Assembly (NCBI GenBank): GCA_013141175.1
Contig: JABFRN010000001.1
Coordinates: 1,937,444-2,001,443, forward strand
Direction of reading: 5' to 3'
Length of the DNA: 64,000 bases
DNA from: Lysobacter sp.
Lineage (GTDB): Bacteria > Pseudomonadota > Gammaproteobacteria > Xanthomonadales > Xanthomonadaceae
The notes under the pieces are model-generated. The model did no database searches. It had not been told where the DNA came from and saw only the letters and a program-made list of their open reading frames with translations. Below are positions 1-11,300 of this stretch, piece after piece. Position numbers and translations under genes: made by a program. Every line of letters begins with the position of its first letter. The first letter of the stretch is position 1.

Positions 1-3000
1 GGGTGCGGTGAGCGTGGCGCCGGGTACGCCTGCGGGCACGTACGACGTGACGTATGAGATCTGCGAGACGCTGAACCCGACGAACTGCGACGTTGCGATC
101 GCGACGGTGACGGTGGGCGCGGCGGTGATCGACGCGGTGGACGACACCGGCACGGTGGCGAACGGTGCGACCGGCGGAACGGCGGTGGCGAACGTGCTGG
201 TCAACGACACGCTCAACGGCGTGCCTGCGACGCTGGCGACGGTGGTGATCACGCAGGTGAGCACGACCAACCCGAACGTGACCTTGAACCCGGCGACGGG
301 TGCGGTGACGGTGGCGCCGGGTACGCCTGCGGGCACCTACACGCTGGTCTATCAGATCTGCGAACAGCTGAACCCGACGAACTGCGACACCGCGACGGTG
401 ACGGTGACGGTGGGCGCGGCGGTGATCGATGCGGTCGACGACGACTACAGCGCGACGCCGGTGAACGGCGCGAGCGGTGGCAGCACGCCGAGCGTGCTGG
501 TCAACGACACCCTCAACGGCAATCCGGTGACGGTGGGCGCTGGCGGCAACGTGACGCTGACCCCCGGAGCGGCGCCTGCGCCGACGGCCGGCAGCATCAC
601 GATGAACGCGGACGGCACGATCACGGTGGCGGCGGGTACGACGGCGGGCGTGTACACGTATCCGTACACGATCTGCGAAGTGCTGAACCCGACGAACTGC
701 GACACGGCGACGGCAACGATCGTCGTCAGTGCGGCGGTGATCGATGCGGTGGACGACACCGGCACGGTGGCGAACGGTGCGGTGGGCGGCGTGGGCATCC
801 CGAACGTGCTGGTCAACGACACGCTCAACGGCGCTCCTGCGACGCTGGCGACGGTGACGATCACGCAGCTGGCGACGACCAATCCTGGCGTGACGCTGAA
901 CCCGGCGACGGGTGCGGTGAGCGTGGCGCCGGGTACGCCTGCGGGCACGTACGACGTGACGTATGAGATCTGCGAGACGCTGAACCCGACGAACTGCGAC
1001 GTTGCGATCGCGACGGTGACGGTGGGCGCGGCGGTGATCGACGCGGTGGACGACACCGGCACGGTGGCGAACGGTGCGACCGGCGGAACGGCGGTGGCGA
1101 ACGTGCTGGTCAACGACACGCTCAACGGCGTGCCTGCGACGCTGGCGACGGTGGTGATCACGCAGGTGAGCACGACCAACCCGAACGTGACCTTGAACCC
1201 GGCGACGGGTGCGGTGACGGTGGCGCCGGGTACGCCTGCGGGCACCTACACGCTGGTCTATCAGATCTGCGAACAGCTGAACCCGACGAACTGCGACACC
1301 GCGACGGTGACGGTGACGGTGGGCGCGGCGGTGATCGATGCGGTCGACGACGACTACAGCGCGACGCCGGTGAACGGCGCGAGCGGTGGCAGCACGCCGA
1401 GCGTGCTGGTCAACGACACCCTCAACGGCAATCCGGTGACGGTGGGCGCTGGCGGCAACGTGACGCTGACCCCCGGAGCGGCGCCTGCGCCGACGGCCGG
1501 CAGCATCACGATGAACGCGGACGGCACGATCACGGTGGCGGCGGGTACGACGGCGGGCGTGTACACGTATCCGTACACGATCTGCGAAGTGCTGAACCCG
1601 ACGAACTGCGACACGGCGACGGCAACGATCGTCGTCAGTGCGGCGGTGATCGATGCGGTCGACGACACCGGCACGGTGGCGAACGGTGCGGTGGGCGGCG
1701 TGGGCATCCCGAACGTGCTGGTCAACGACACGCTCAACGGCGCTCCTGCGACGCTGGCGACGGTGACGATCACGCAGCTGGCGACGACCAATCCTGGCGT
1801 GACGCTGAACCCGGCGACGGGTGCGGTGAGCGTGGCGCCGGGTACGCCTGCGGGCACGTACGACGTGACGTATGAGATCTGCGAGACGCTGAACCCGACG
1901 AACTGCGACGTTGCGATCGCGACGGTGACGGTGGGCGCGGCGGTGATCGACGCGGTGGACGACACCGGCACGGTGGCGAACGGTGCGACCGGCGGAACGG
2001 CGGTGGCGAACGTGCTGGTCAACGACACGCTCAACGGCGTGCCTGCGACGCTGGCGACGGTGGTGATCACGCAGGTGAGCACGACCAACCCGAACGTGAC
2101 CTTGAACCCGGCGACGGGTGCGGTGACGGTGGCGCCGGGTACGCCTGCGGGCACCTACACGCTGGTCTATCAGATCTGCGAACAGCTGAACCCGACGAAC
2201 TGCGACACCGCGACGGTGACGGTGACAGTGGGCGCGGCGGTGATCGATGCGGTCGACGACGACTACAGCGCGACGCCGGTGAACGGCGCGAGCGGTGGCA
2301 GCACGCCGAGCGTGCTGGTCAACGACACCCTCAACGGCAATCCGGTGACGGTGGGCGCTGGCGGCAACGTGACGCTGACCCCCGGAGCGGCGCCTGCGCC
2401 GACGGCCGGCAGCATCACGATGAACGCGGACGGCACGATCACGGTGGCGGCGGGTACGACGGCGGGCGTGTACACGTATCCGTACACGATCTGCGAAGTG
2501 CTGAACCCGACGAACTGCGACACGGCGACGGCAACGATCGTCGTCAGTGCGGCGGTGATCGATGCAGTGGACGACACCGGCACGGTGGCGAACGGTGCGG
2601 TGGGCGGCGTGGGCATCCCGAACGTGCTGGTCAACGACACGCTCAACGGCGCTCCTGCGACGCTGGCGACGGTGACGATCACGCAGCTGGCGACGACCAA
2701 TCCTGGCGTGACGCTGAACCCGGCGACGGGTGCGGTGAGCGTGGCGCCGGGTACGCCTGCGGGCACGTACGACGTGACGTATGAGATCTGCGAGACGCTG
2801 AACCCGACGAACTGCGACGTTGCGATCGCGACGGTGACGGTGGGCGCGGCGGTGATCGACGCGGTGGACGACACCGGCACGGTGGCGAACGGTGCGACCG
2901 GCGGAACGGCGGTGGCGAACGTGCTGGTCAACGACACGCTCAACGGCGTGCCTGCGACGCTGGCGACGGTGGTGATCACGCAGGTGAGCACGACCAACCC

Positions 3001-3435
3001 GAACGTGACCTTGAACCCGGCGACGGGTGCGGTGACGGTGGCGCCGGGTACGCCTGCGGGCACCTACACGCTGGTCTATCAGATCTGCGAACAGCTGAAC
3101 CCGACGAACTGCGACACCGCGACGGTGACGGTGACGGTGGGCGCGGCGGTGATCGATGCGGTCGACGACGACTACAGCGCGACGCCGGTGAACGGCGCGA
3201 GCGGTGGATCGACGCCGAGCGTGCTGGTCAACGACACCCTCAACGGCAATCCGGTGACGGTGGGCGCTGGCGGCAACGTGACGCTGACCCCCGGAGCGGC
3301 GCCTGCGCCGACGGCCGGCAGCATCACGATGAACGCGGACGGCACGATCACGGTGGCGGCGGGTACGACGGCGGGCGTGTACACGTATCCGTACACGATC
3401 TGCGAAGTGTTGAACCCGACGAACTGCGACACGGC
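1..3435. repeat. 909-bp tandem repeat array (about 3.8 copies, continues upstream)
   Basis: The sequence repeats with an exact 909-bp period (for example the GTG at 8 recurs at 917). Each unit encodes three related modules of about 101 residues. Copies differ at only scattered bases, such as the codon around 1658 and changes near 2226, 2566 and 3205, so they are recently amplified or kept alike by gene conversion. The left end is outside the window, so copy number is a minimum. Confidence 0.95.
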
Positions 3436-6400
3436 GACCGCGACAGTGGTGGTCAGCGCCGCAGTGATCGACGCGGTGGACGACAACCTCGGTCCGGTGG
3501 TCGGCGCGAGCGGCGGCAACACGCCGAGCGTGCTGGTCAACGACACGTTGAACGGTGGTGCGGTGACGGTGGGCGCGGGTGGCAACAGCACCCTGACTCC
3601 GGGCGCGGCGCCGACGCCGGCAGCGGGTTCGATCACGATGAACCCGGACGGCACGATCACGATCGCGCCGGGCACGACCGCAGGCACGTACACGTATCCG
3701 TACACGATCTGCGAAGTGCTGAACCCGACGAACTGCGACACGGCGACGGCCACGATCGTCGTCAGTGCGGCGGTGATCGACGCGGTCGACGACAGCGGCA
3801 CGGTGGCCAACGGCGCGAACGGCGGCGTGGCGGTGCCGAACGTCCTGGTCAACGACACGCTCAATGGCGTGCCGGTGACCCTGGCGACGGTGACGCTGAC
3901 GCAGGTCTCGACAACCAATCCGAACGTGACGCTGAACCCGGCGACGGGTGCGGTGACGGTGGCCCCGGGCACTCCGGCGGGCACCTACACGCTGGTGTAC
4001 CGGATCTGCGAAATCCTGAACCCGAACAACTGCGACACCGCGACCGTGACGGTCACGGTGGGTGCGGCGGTGATCGACGCGGTGGACGACAACCTCGGTC
4101 CGGTGGTCGGTGCGAGCGGCGGCAATACGCCGAGCGTGCTGGTCAACGACACGTTGAACGGTGGTGCGGTGACGGTGGGCGCGGGTGGCAACAGCACCCT
4201 GACTCCGGGCGCAGCGCCGACACCGGCAGCGGGTTCGATCACGATGAACCCGGACGGCACGATCACGATCGCGCCGGGCACGACCGCAGGCACGTACACG
4301 TATCCGTACACGATCTGCGAAGTGCTGAACCCGACGAACTGCGACACGGCGACGGCCACGATCGTCGTCAGCGCGGCGGTGATCGACGCGGTCGACGACA
4401 GCGGCACGGTGGCCAACGGCGCGAACGGCGGCGTGGCGGTGCCGAACGTCCTGGTCAACGACACGCTCAATGGCGTGCCGGTGACCCTGGCGACGGTGAC
4501 GCTGACGCAGGTCTCGACAACCAATCCGAACGTGACGCTGAACCCGGCGACGGGTGCTGTGACGGTGGCCCCGGGCACTCCGGCGGGCACCTACACGCTG
4601 GTGTACCGGATCTGCGAAATCCTGAACCCGAACAACTGCGACACCGCGACCGTGACGGTCACGGTGGGTGCGGCGGTGATCGACGCGGTGGACGACAACC
4701 TCGGTCCGGTGGTCGGTGCGAGCGGCGGCAATACGCCGAGCGTGCTGGTCAACGACACGTTGAACGGTGGTGCGGTGACGGTGGGCGCGGGTGGCAACAG
4801 CACCCTGACTCCGGGCGCAGCGCCGACACCGGCAGCGGGTTCGATCACGATGAACCCGGACGGCACGATCACGATCGCGCCGGGCACGACCGCAGGCACG
4901 TACACGTATCCGTACACGATCTGCGAAGTGCTGAACCCGACGAACTGCGACACGGCGACGGCCACGATCGTCGTCAGCGCGGCGGTGATCGACGCGGTCG
5001 ACGACAGCGGCACGGTGGCCAACGGCGCGAACGGCGGCGTGGCGGTGCCGAACGTCCTGGTCAACGACACGCTCAATGGCGTGCCGGTGACCCTGGCGAC
5101 GGTGACGCTGACGCAGGTCTCGACAACCAATCCGAACGTGACGCTGAACCCGGCGACGGGTGCTGTGACGGTGGCCCCGGGCACTCCGGCGGGCACCTAC
5201 ACGCTGGTGTACCGGATCTGCGAAATCCTGAACCCGAACAACTGCGACACCGCGACCGTGACGGTCACGGTGGGTGCGGCGCCGATCGATGCGATCGACG
5301 ACAGCTTCGGTCCGGCCAACGGTGCGACGGGCAACCCGAATGCCGGCAATGCGTACACCAACGACACCCTCAACGGTGTTCCGGTGAACGTGGCCGACAT
5401 CACCGGCTCGGTGACGACGCCGGCGACGCCGATCAACGGCGGCCCGGTGCCGGTGCTCGATCCGCAGACCGGCAACGTGAGCGTGCCGGCCGGAACGCCG
5501 GCGGGCACCTACACGATCGTCTACAGGATCTGCGAGAACCTGAACCCGACCAACTGCGATTCGGCAACGATCACGGTGACGGTGGACGCCGCGCCGATCG
5601 ATGCGGTGGACGACGCCTTCCCGCCGGTCAACGGCGTGGGCGGCGGCTCGACCGCTTCGGTGCTGGTCAACGACACGCTCAACGGCGTGGCGGTGAACCC
5701 GGCCGATGTGACCCTGACGCCCGGCACCGCGCCGACGCCGGGCAGCGGCAGCATCGTGATGAATCCGGACGGCACCATCACGGTGGGACCGAATACGGAA
5801 GCGGGCACGTATCAGTATCCGTACACGATCTGCGAAGTGCTGAACCCGACCAACTGCGACACCGCGATCGCGACCGTGGTCGTGTCCGCGCAGCCGGGCC
5901 TGACGATCGACAAGATCGCCGGCACCCCGACCGCGAACTCGGCCGGCGGCACGATCCCGTACAGCTTCGTGGTGACCAATACCGGCAACGTGACGGTGAC
6001 GGGCCTGACGATCAACGACGCGCAGCTCAGCGCGGCGGCGGTCTGCCCGACCACCACGCTGGCGCCGGGCGCGACCACCACGTGCACGGGTTCGCACACC
6101 ATCACCCAGGCGGACGTGGATGCGGGCACGGTGGTCAACACCGCGACCGCGACCGGTACGCTGCCGCGCGGCGGCACCACGGTGTCTCCGCCGGACAGCA
6201 CCACCACGACGATCGTGCAGACCCCGGCGATCACCGCAGTGAAGACGGCCACGCTGACCACCGACGGCGGTCTGCCGGGTCTTGCCGATCCGGGCGATGT
6301 CATCACCTACAACGTCACCGTCCGCAACAGCGGCAACGTGACGCTGAGCAGTCTGGTGGTGAACGACAGCTTCGAAGGCGGCGCCTCGACCACGCTGAAC

Positions 6401-8311
6401 TGCGCGCCGACCACGCTGGCCCCGGGCGCCACCGCCACCTGTGCGAGCTACACGCACACGGTGACCGTGGCCGAAGCGGCGGCGGGCGGCACGCTCGAGA
6501 ACGTGGTCACGGCCACGGCGACCTCGTCGACCTCGACCCAGACGGTGACCTCGACCAGTACGGCCGTGGTCAACGTCAACGGCGAGCCGGCGGCGATCCG
6601 CATCATCAAGACCGCCAATCCGCGCGACGTGAAGGTCGGCGATCTGGTCCGCTACACGCTGACGATGCAGAACACCAGCATCACGCCGATGGTCGATGGC
6701 ACGCTGATCGACACCCCGCCTGCGGGCTTCACCTACGTCGAAGGTTCGCTGGCGGTGGTCGATGCCGACAACGCCGGTCGTCTGGTCGGGACCTACCCGA
6801 TCCGGGTCGACCAGCTCGACATCGCGGGCGAAGGCAGCGCCACCATCACCTACCTGCTGCGCGTCGGCGCGGGTGTCCGTCCGGGCGTCCACACCAACAG
6901 CGCGTATGTCGAGGACAACGGTGAGGTGGTGTCCAACGTCGCCACCGCGAACGTGCAGATGACGTCCGATCCGCTGATGGACGAGTCGCTGATCGTCGGT
7001 ACGGTCTTCAGCGACCGCGACGGCGACCGTTGGCAGGATACGGCCGGCCTCAGCGGCGTCCGCGTCCAGGGCGGCTTCGCGCCGGAGGCCTACGTGCCGA
7101 ATTCGACCACGGTCGATCGCGGCGCCGGCCCGACGCCGGAGCCCGATGCCAGCTCGCCGATGCTCCACGGCATCGACGTGGGCGACATCACCGCGCGCCA
7201 GTCCGAGGCCGATCCCATCGCCAAGCACACGGTGGTCATCCGCCAGACGCTGCGCGAGCTGCGCTTCACCGACGACTTCGCGCTGACCACCGCGCAGGGC
7301 GTCACGGTGCGCATGAGCGCCGACGGCAAGACCTCGGTCGACAAGGCCGGCGATGCGGCCAAGGGCCTCAACGCCGCCGAGCCGACGGTGGAACGCCGCG
7401 TCAGCCAGGTGGCCGACGGCTATGTCGTCGACTACGTGATCGCCAACGCCGGCATCGATGAGCGCGGCATCCCGGGCGTGCGTATCGCCTCGGTGGAAGG
7501 TCTGCTGATGGAAACCGACCAGTACGGTCGTTATCACCTGACGGGTGTGGACGGCGGTCGCGAACGCGGTCGCAACTTCATCCTCAAGGTCGATCCGGCC
7601 ACGCTGCCGCCGGGCAGCACGCTGACCACCGACAATCCGCTGGTGAAGCGCGTGACCCCGGGCGTCCCGACCCGCTTCGACTTCGGCGTGAAGATGCCGG
7701 TGGCGATGCTGGAAGGCGGCGCGCAGACGGTCGAGATGGAGCTGGGCGAAATCGTCTTCCACGCCGAAAGCGCCAAGCTCCGCGAGGAATACCTGCCGGT
7801 GATCGAAAAGATCGCCGAGCAGGTGCGCAGCCACGGCAACGGTGAAGTGGTGCTGGCCGCCAATGGCGAAACCCAGTCGCTCGCCTACGATCGCGCCAAG
7901 GCGGTGCAGACAGCGCTGCTGGGCATGTTGAGCAAGGACGAGGCGCAGGCGGTGAAGATCAGCCTGCGCAGCGACCTGGCCGATCCCGACAGCACGCTGG
8001 TGTCGCTGGGCGAGTCGCCGGTGCTGGGCATGGTGCTGTTCGATACCGACCAGTCGGCGATCAAGCCCGAGTTCGAGCCGGTCATCGCCAAGGTTGCGGC
8101 GGATATCGAGCGATTGCGAGGTGGCGTGGTCGGCATCATCGGCCATGCCGACAAGCGCGGCTCGGCGGAATACAACGTCGCGCTGGGCATGCGTCGTGCG
8201 AAAGCGGTGTACGAGGCGATCGCTGCGAAGCTCAGCCCCGAGGTGCGCAGCAAGCTGCGCGTGGATTTCAGCGACAACCCGACCGCCCCTGTCGGCATTC
8301 GTGGTCAATAA
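2..8311 (+). CDS. Giant repetitive surface protein with DUF11-like and OmpA-like C terminus (5' end outside window)
   Basis: The reading frame is already open at the window edge, so the true start and signal peptide lie upstream; about 2,769 residues are visible. Residues up to about 1,960 are tandem Ig-like modules of about 100 residues. Each carries a V-L-V-N-D-T-L-N-G motif and a Cys pair in ICE-x-LNP(T/N)NCD. Three diverged DUF11/TIGR01451-type domains follow (nt about 5890-6960), then an SdrD-B-like segment (nt about 7470-7690) and two OmpA-like domains (nt about 7740-7960 and 8020-8260). The second OmpA-like domain holds GHADKRGSAEYN, the usual peptidoglycan-binding signature. Inference: a long cell-surface fibre or adhesin whose C terminus binds peptidoglycan in the periplasm. 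The barrel gene starts 7 bases after the stop, so the two are probably one operon. Specific ligand or role unknown. Confidence 0.85.
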   Translation, partial: GAVSVAPGTPAGTYDVTYEICETLNPTNCDVAIATVTVGAAVIDAVDDTGTVANGATGGTAVANVLVNDTLNGVPATLATVVITQVSTTNPNVTLNPATGAVTVAPGTPAGTYTLVYQICEQLNPTNCDTATVTVTVGAAVIDAVDDDYSATPVNGASGGSTPSVLVNDTLNGNPVTVGAGGNVTLTPGAAPAPTAGSITMNADGTITVAAGTTAGVYTYPYTICEVLNPTNCDTATATIVVSAAVIDAVDDTGTVANGAVGGVGIPNVLVNDTLNGAPATLATVTITQLATTNPGVTLNPATGAVSVAPGTPAGTYDVTYEICETLNPTNCDVAIATVTVGAAVIDAVDDTGTVANGATGGTAVANVLVNDTLNGVPATLATVVITQVSTTNPNVTLNPATGAVTVAPGTPAGTYTLVYQICEQLNPTNCDTATVTVTVGAAVIDAVDDDYSATPVNGASGGSTPSVLVNDTLNGNPVTVGAGGNVTLTPGAAPAPTAGSITMNADGTITVAAGTTAGVYTYPYTICEVLNPTNCDTATATIVVSAAVIDAVDDTGTVANGAVGGVGIPNVLVNDTLNGAPATLATVTITQLATTNPGVTLNPATGAVSVAPGTPAGTYDVTYEICETLNPTNCDVAIATVTVGAAVIDAVDDTGTVANGATGGTAVANVLVNDTLNGVPATLATVVITQVSTTNPNVTLNPATGAVTVAPGTPAGTYTLVYQICEQLNPTNCDTATVTVTVGAAVIDAVDDDYSATPVNGASGGSTPSVLVNDTLNGNPVTVGAGGNVTLTPGAAPAPTAGSITMNADGTITVAAGTTAGVYTYPYTICEVLNPTNCDTATATIVVSAAVIDAVDDTGTVANGAVGGVGIPNVLVNDTLNGAPATLATVTITQLATTNPGVTLNPATGAVSVAPGTPAGTYDVTYEICETLNPTNCDVAIATVTVGAAVIDAVDDTGTVANGATGGTAVANVLVNDTLNGVPATLATVVITQVSTTNPNVTLNPATGAVTVAPGTPAGTYTLVYQICEQLNPTNCDTATVTVTVGAAVIDAVDDDYSATPVNGASGGSTPSVLVNDTLNGNPVTVGAGGNVTLTPGAAPAPTAGSITMNADGTITVAAGTTAGVYTYPYTICEVLNPTNCDTATATVVVSAAVIDAVDDNLGPVVGASGGNTPSVLVNDTLNGGAVTVGAGGNSTLTPGAAPTPAAGSITMNPDGTITIAPGTTAGTYTYPYTICEVLNPTNCDTATATIVVSAAVIDAVDDSGTVANGANGGVAVPNVLVNDTLNGVPVTLATVTLTQVSTTNPNVTLNPATGAVTVAPGTPAGTYTLVYRICEILNPNNCDTATVTVTVGAAVIDAVDDNLGPVVGASGGNTPSVLVNDTLNGGAVTVGAGGNSTLTPGAAPTPAAGSITMNPDGTITIAPGTTAGTYTYPYTICEVLNPTNCDTATATIVVSAAVIDAVDDSGTVANGANGGVAVPNVLVNDTLNGVPVTLATVTLTQVSTTNPNVTLNPATGAVTVAPGTPAGTYTLVYRICEILNPNNCDTATVTVTVGAAVIDAVDDNLGPVVGASGGNTPSVLVNDTLNGGAVTVGAGGNSTLTPGAAPTPAAGSITMNPDGTITIAPGTTAGTYTYPYTICEVLNPTNCDTATATIVVSAAVIDAVDDSGTVANGANGGVAVPNVLVNDTLNGVPVTLATVTLTQVSTTNPNVTLNPATGAVTVAPGTPAGTYTLVYRICEILNPNNCDTATVTVTVGAAPIDAIDDSFGPANGATGNPNAGNAYTNDTLNGVPVNVADITGSVTTPATPINGGPVPVLDPQTGNVSVPAGTPAGTYTIVYRICENLNPTNCDSATITVTVDAAPIDAVDDAFPPVNGVGGGSTASVLVNDTLNGVAVNPADVTLTPGTAPTPGSGSIVMNPDGTITVGPNTEAGTYQYPYTICEVLNPTNCDTAIATVVVSAQPGLTIDKIAGTPTANSAGGTIPYSFVVTNTGNVTVTGLTINDAQLSAAAVCPTTTLAPGATTTCTGSHTITQADVDAGTVVNTATATGTLPRGGTTVSPPDSTTTTIVQTPAITAVKTATLTTDGGLPGLADPGDVITYNVTVRNSGNVTLSSLVVNDSFEGGASTTLNCAPTTLAPGATATCASYTHTVTVAEAAAGGTLENVVTATATSSTSTQTVTSTSTAVVNVNGEPAAIRIIKTANPRDVKVGDLVRYTLTMQNTSITPMVDGTLIDTPPAGFTYVEGSLAVVDADNAGRLVGTYPIRVDQLDIAGEGSATITYLLRVGAGVRPGVHTNSAYVEDNGEVVSNVATANVQMTSDPLMDESLIVGTVFSDRDGDRWQDTAGLSGVRVQGGFAPEAYVPNSTTVDRGAGPTPEPDASSPMLHGIDVGDITARQSEADPIAKHTVVIRQTLRELRFTDDFALTTAQGVTVRMSADGKTSVDKAGDAAKGLNAAEPTVERRVSQVADGYVVDYVIANAGIDERGIPGVRIASVEGLLMETDQYGRYHLTGVDGGRERGRNFILKVDPATLPPGSTLTTDNPLVKRVTPGVPTRFDFGVKMPVAMLEGGAQTVEMELGEIVFHAESAKLREEYLPVIEKIAEQVRSHGNGEVVLAANGETQSLAYDRAKAVQTALLGMLSKDEAQAVKISLRSDLADPDSTLVSLGESPVLGMVLFDTDQSAIKPEFEPVIAKVAADIERLRGGVVGIIGHADKRGSAEYNVALGMRRAKAVYEAIAAKLSPEVRSKLRVDFSDNPTAPVGIRGQ
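3463..5280. repeat. 606-bp tandem repeat array (three copies)
   Basis: Immediately after the 909-bp array, a two-module unit (beginning with DDNLGPVV and DDSGTVAN) repeats three times with an exact 606-bp period; the AAC of the first module lies at 3485 and again at 4091. The units keep the 303-bp module size of the first array but are a separate expansion, again almost identical in DNA. Confidence 0.93.
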
Positions 8312-8317
8312 GGGGCG

Positions 8318-11300
8318 ATGACGATGAAGATGAAACTCCTCGACTACACCTTGATCAGCCTGCTGGCCGGTATGGCGCAGATGGCGTCGGCCCAGTCCGC
8401 CTCTTCGCAAAACGCCGAGGCTGCGAAGGACCCGTCGCCCAATGCAGCGGCGCAGGTCGACTGCAGCGGTAACGACTGCACCTCGCAGGACGGCCTGCTG
8501 CTGCGGGTCCGTACCCGCGGCGAGCATCAGCCGGAAACGCGCAACACCACCGACATCGACAGTTCGCCGACCCTGCAGCCGGACCGCCGGGTCACGATCG
8601 AAACCGAGCAGCCCGGCAAGGTGCAGGCGATCGGCAAATGGTCGACAGACGTGCCGGGCGGCGGCGTGATCTGGGCCACCGAAGATCCCAATCTCGGCCA
8701 GCCGCAGTTCAACGTGTCCGCGCCGTCGCTGGTCGCCTTCGACGGCGGCCGGATCACCAAGCCGGTGCGCTTCTACGCCTTCAGCAACTACTCGGCCTTC
8801 ATCCAGCGCGCCGAAGTGCTGGTCTACCGCGCCAGCGACACCGATCTGGTGACGCCGCTGGCCAAGGTCGATCTGCCGCTGGGCGCGGTGAGCGACGCCT
8901 CATGGGACGGCACGCTGCCGGCGGGCTTCGAAGCCCGCGCCGGCGACGAACTGCTGTACCTCGTGCGCGCCTACGGTGCCGACGGCAACTTCGACGAAAC
9001 CTATCCGCGCCGCCTGCAGCTGGTCACGCCCGAGGAAGTCGAGCGCGGCAACCAGACCCTGCGCCAGTCGGTGGAACGTCGCAGCGGCCTCGCGCTGAGC
9101 ACCGAGGAAGCCGAACAGCGCAGCCTGGTCGAAGGCATCTTCGGCGAGAACTCGCTGCGTCAGCAGAACATCCCGATCTACGGCTCGCGCATCCGCATCC
9201 AGGGCCGCGACCTGCCCGAAGGCTACAGCGTCCGCATCAACGGCCAGAGCCATCCGATCGATCTGCAGCGCAAGCTGGTCGCGGAATACCTGGTCCCGGT
9301 CGGTCGCCACGGTTTCGCCCTCGAGCTGCGCGGCCCGAACCAGGAAACGCTGTCGCGCAATCTCGATATCGACGTCAGCGGCAAATACATGTTCGCGGTG
9401 GCCATCGCCGACCTCACCGTGTCCGGCAGCAGTGCCTCCGGTTCGATCGAGCCGCTGGCCGGCGACGACCGCTACGACGACAGTTTCCTGATCGAAGGTC
9501 GCCTCGCGTTCTATCTGAAGGGCAAGGTCAAGGGCAAATACCTGATCACCGCCCAGGCCGATACCGAAGAGCGCGAAGTCTCCGATCTGTTCGACGGTTT
9601 CTGGAACGCCGATCCGCAGGACGTGTTCCGCCGCCTCGATCCGGATGCCTACTATCCGGTCTACGGCGACGACTCCACGACCTATCGCGACGTCGACACC
9701 CAGGGTCGCCTGTACGTCCGCGTCGACTGGGACAAGAGCCAGGCGGTGTGGGGCAACTTCAACACCGGCATCACCGGCAACGAATACGGCCAGTACTCGC
9801 GATCGCTCTACGGCGGCGCGCTGTCGTGGCGTTCGCGCCAGGCGACCGCGCTCGGCGAGCCGGGCAGCGAGCTGAAGGTGTTCGGTTCCGAAGCGCAGAC
9901 CGCGCCCGGCCACAGCGAATTCCTCGGCACCGGCGGCAGCCTGTACTACCTCAAGCACACCGACGTGATGCCCGGTTCGGATCGCATCGTGCTGGAAGTG
10001 CGCGACGAAACCACCGGCCGCGTCGAGCGCCGGATCGACCTGGCGCGCGGCGCCGATTACGAGATCGACGAGTTCCAGGGCCGCGTGCTGCTGACCCGTC
10101 CGCTCTCGCAGATCACCCGCGAGAACATCCCCACGCTGACCCGCGACACCCCGCTCGACGGCTTCGCGCAGATCCTGCTGATCGATTACGAATACATCCC
10201 CAGCGGGTTCGACGCCGATGCCTTCACCGCCGGCTTCCGCGGCAAGCACTGGTTCGGCGACCACGTCGCGGTGGGCGGCACGTGGGTCGACGAAAACCGC
10301 GCGGGCGACGATTACAGGCTTCAGGGACTCGATCTGACCCTGCAGGCCGGTCGCGGCACGTATCTGAAGGTCGAACAGAGCCACACGCGTGCGACCAGCG
10401 CGCCGATCTTCTTCTCCGACAACGGCGGTCTGAGCTTCACCGAGACCAATGCCGCGCTCGGCGTGCGTGAAGGCGATGCGCGTTCGGTCGAAGCCCGCGC
10501 CAACTTCAAGGAACTCGGCTGGACCGGACTGGACTGGTCGGCCGGCGCCTGGTGGCGCAACGTCGACGCCGGCTACTCGGTCGGACGTTTCGATACCGGT
10601 GCGGACATCCGGGAACACGGCGCCGAAGTGCTGGGACAGTTCGCGCCCAACGTCAACGTGCACGGCCGTTACACCCGCGCCGAACGCGGCGCCGAAGCGC
10701 TCACCCAGACCCAGGTGACCGGCGAGTGGCGGATCAACGACCACGACAGCGTCGCGGCGGAACTGCGTCGGGTCGATGAAGAGCGGGTGTCCGGCGATGT
10801 CGTCGGCACGCTCGCCGCGCTGCAGTACAAGCACCGCTTCGGCAGCAGTCTCGATGTCTACGGCACCGCGCAATTCACCGTCGACGACGACAACGGCCAA
10901 TACGTCAGCAACGACGCGCTGACCCTCGGCGGCAAGTACCTGTTCGGCGATCTGTCCAGCATCGGTGCGGAAGTCACCAGCGGCGATCGCGGCGATGCCG
11001 CGCAGATCAACGGCGAATACCGGATCAGCCCCGAGCACACCCTGTACGGCGGCTACACCTATTCGACCGACCGCAGCGACTACGACCCGCTGTTCAACGA
11101 CCGCCAGAATTCCGGCTGGACGCTGGGCCAGCGCTGGCGCCTGTCGGACCAGGTGAACCTGTTCAACGAAAGCCAGTTCCTCAAGGCGCCGAACGAATCC
11201 GGCCTGGCCCACACCTTCGGCATGGATTTCTATCCGGGCGTGGGTTGGACCCTCGGCTTCACGCTGCAGCAGGCGAACCTCGACAAGGCCATCGGCAACG

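Noticed and set aside
1-5280. Tandem repeats as a possible CRISPR array
   Set aside because: Units are 606-909 bp, coding and contiguous, without short spaced repeats or cas genes.
445-5808. Series of 95-270-residue minus-strand open frames inside the repeat arrays
   Set aside because: They recur with the repeat period and are shadows of the plus-strand repeats: Val/Ser/Thr-rich, no ribosome sites, no separate conservation.
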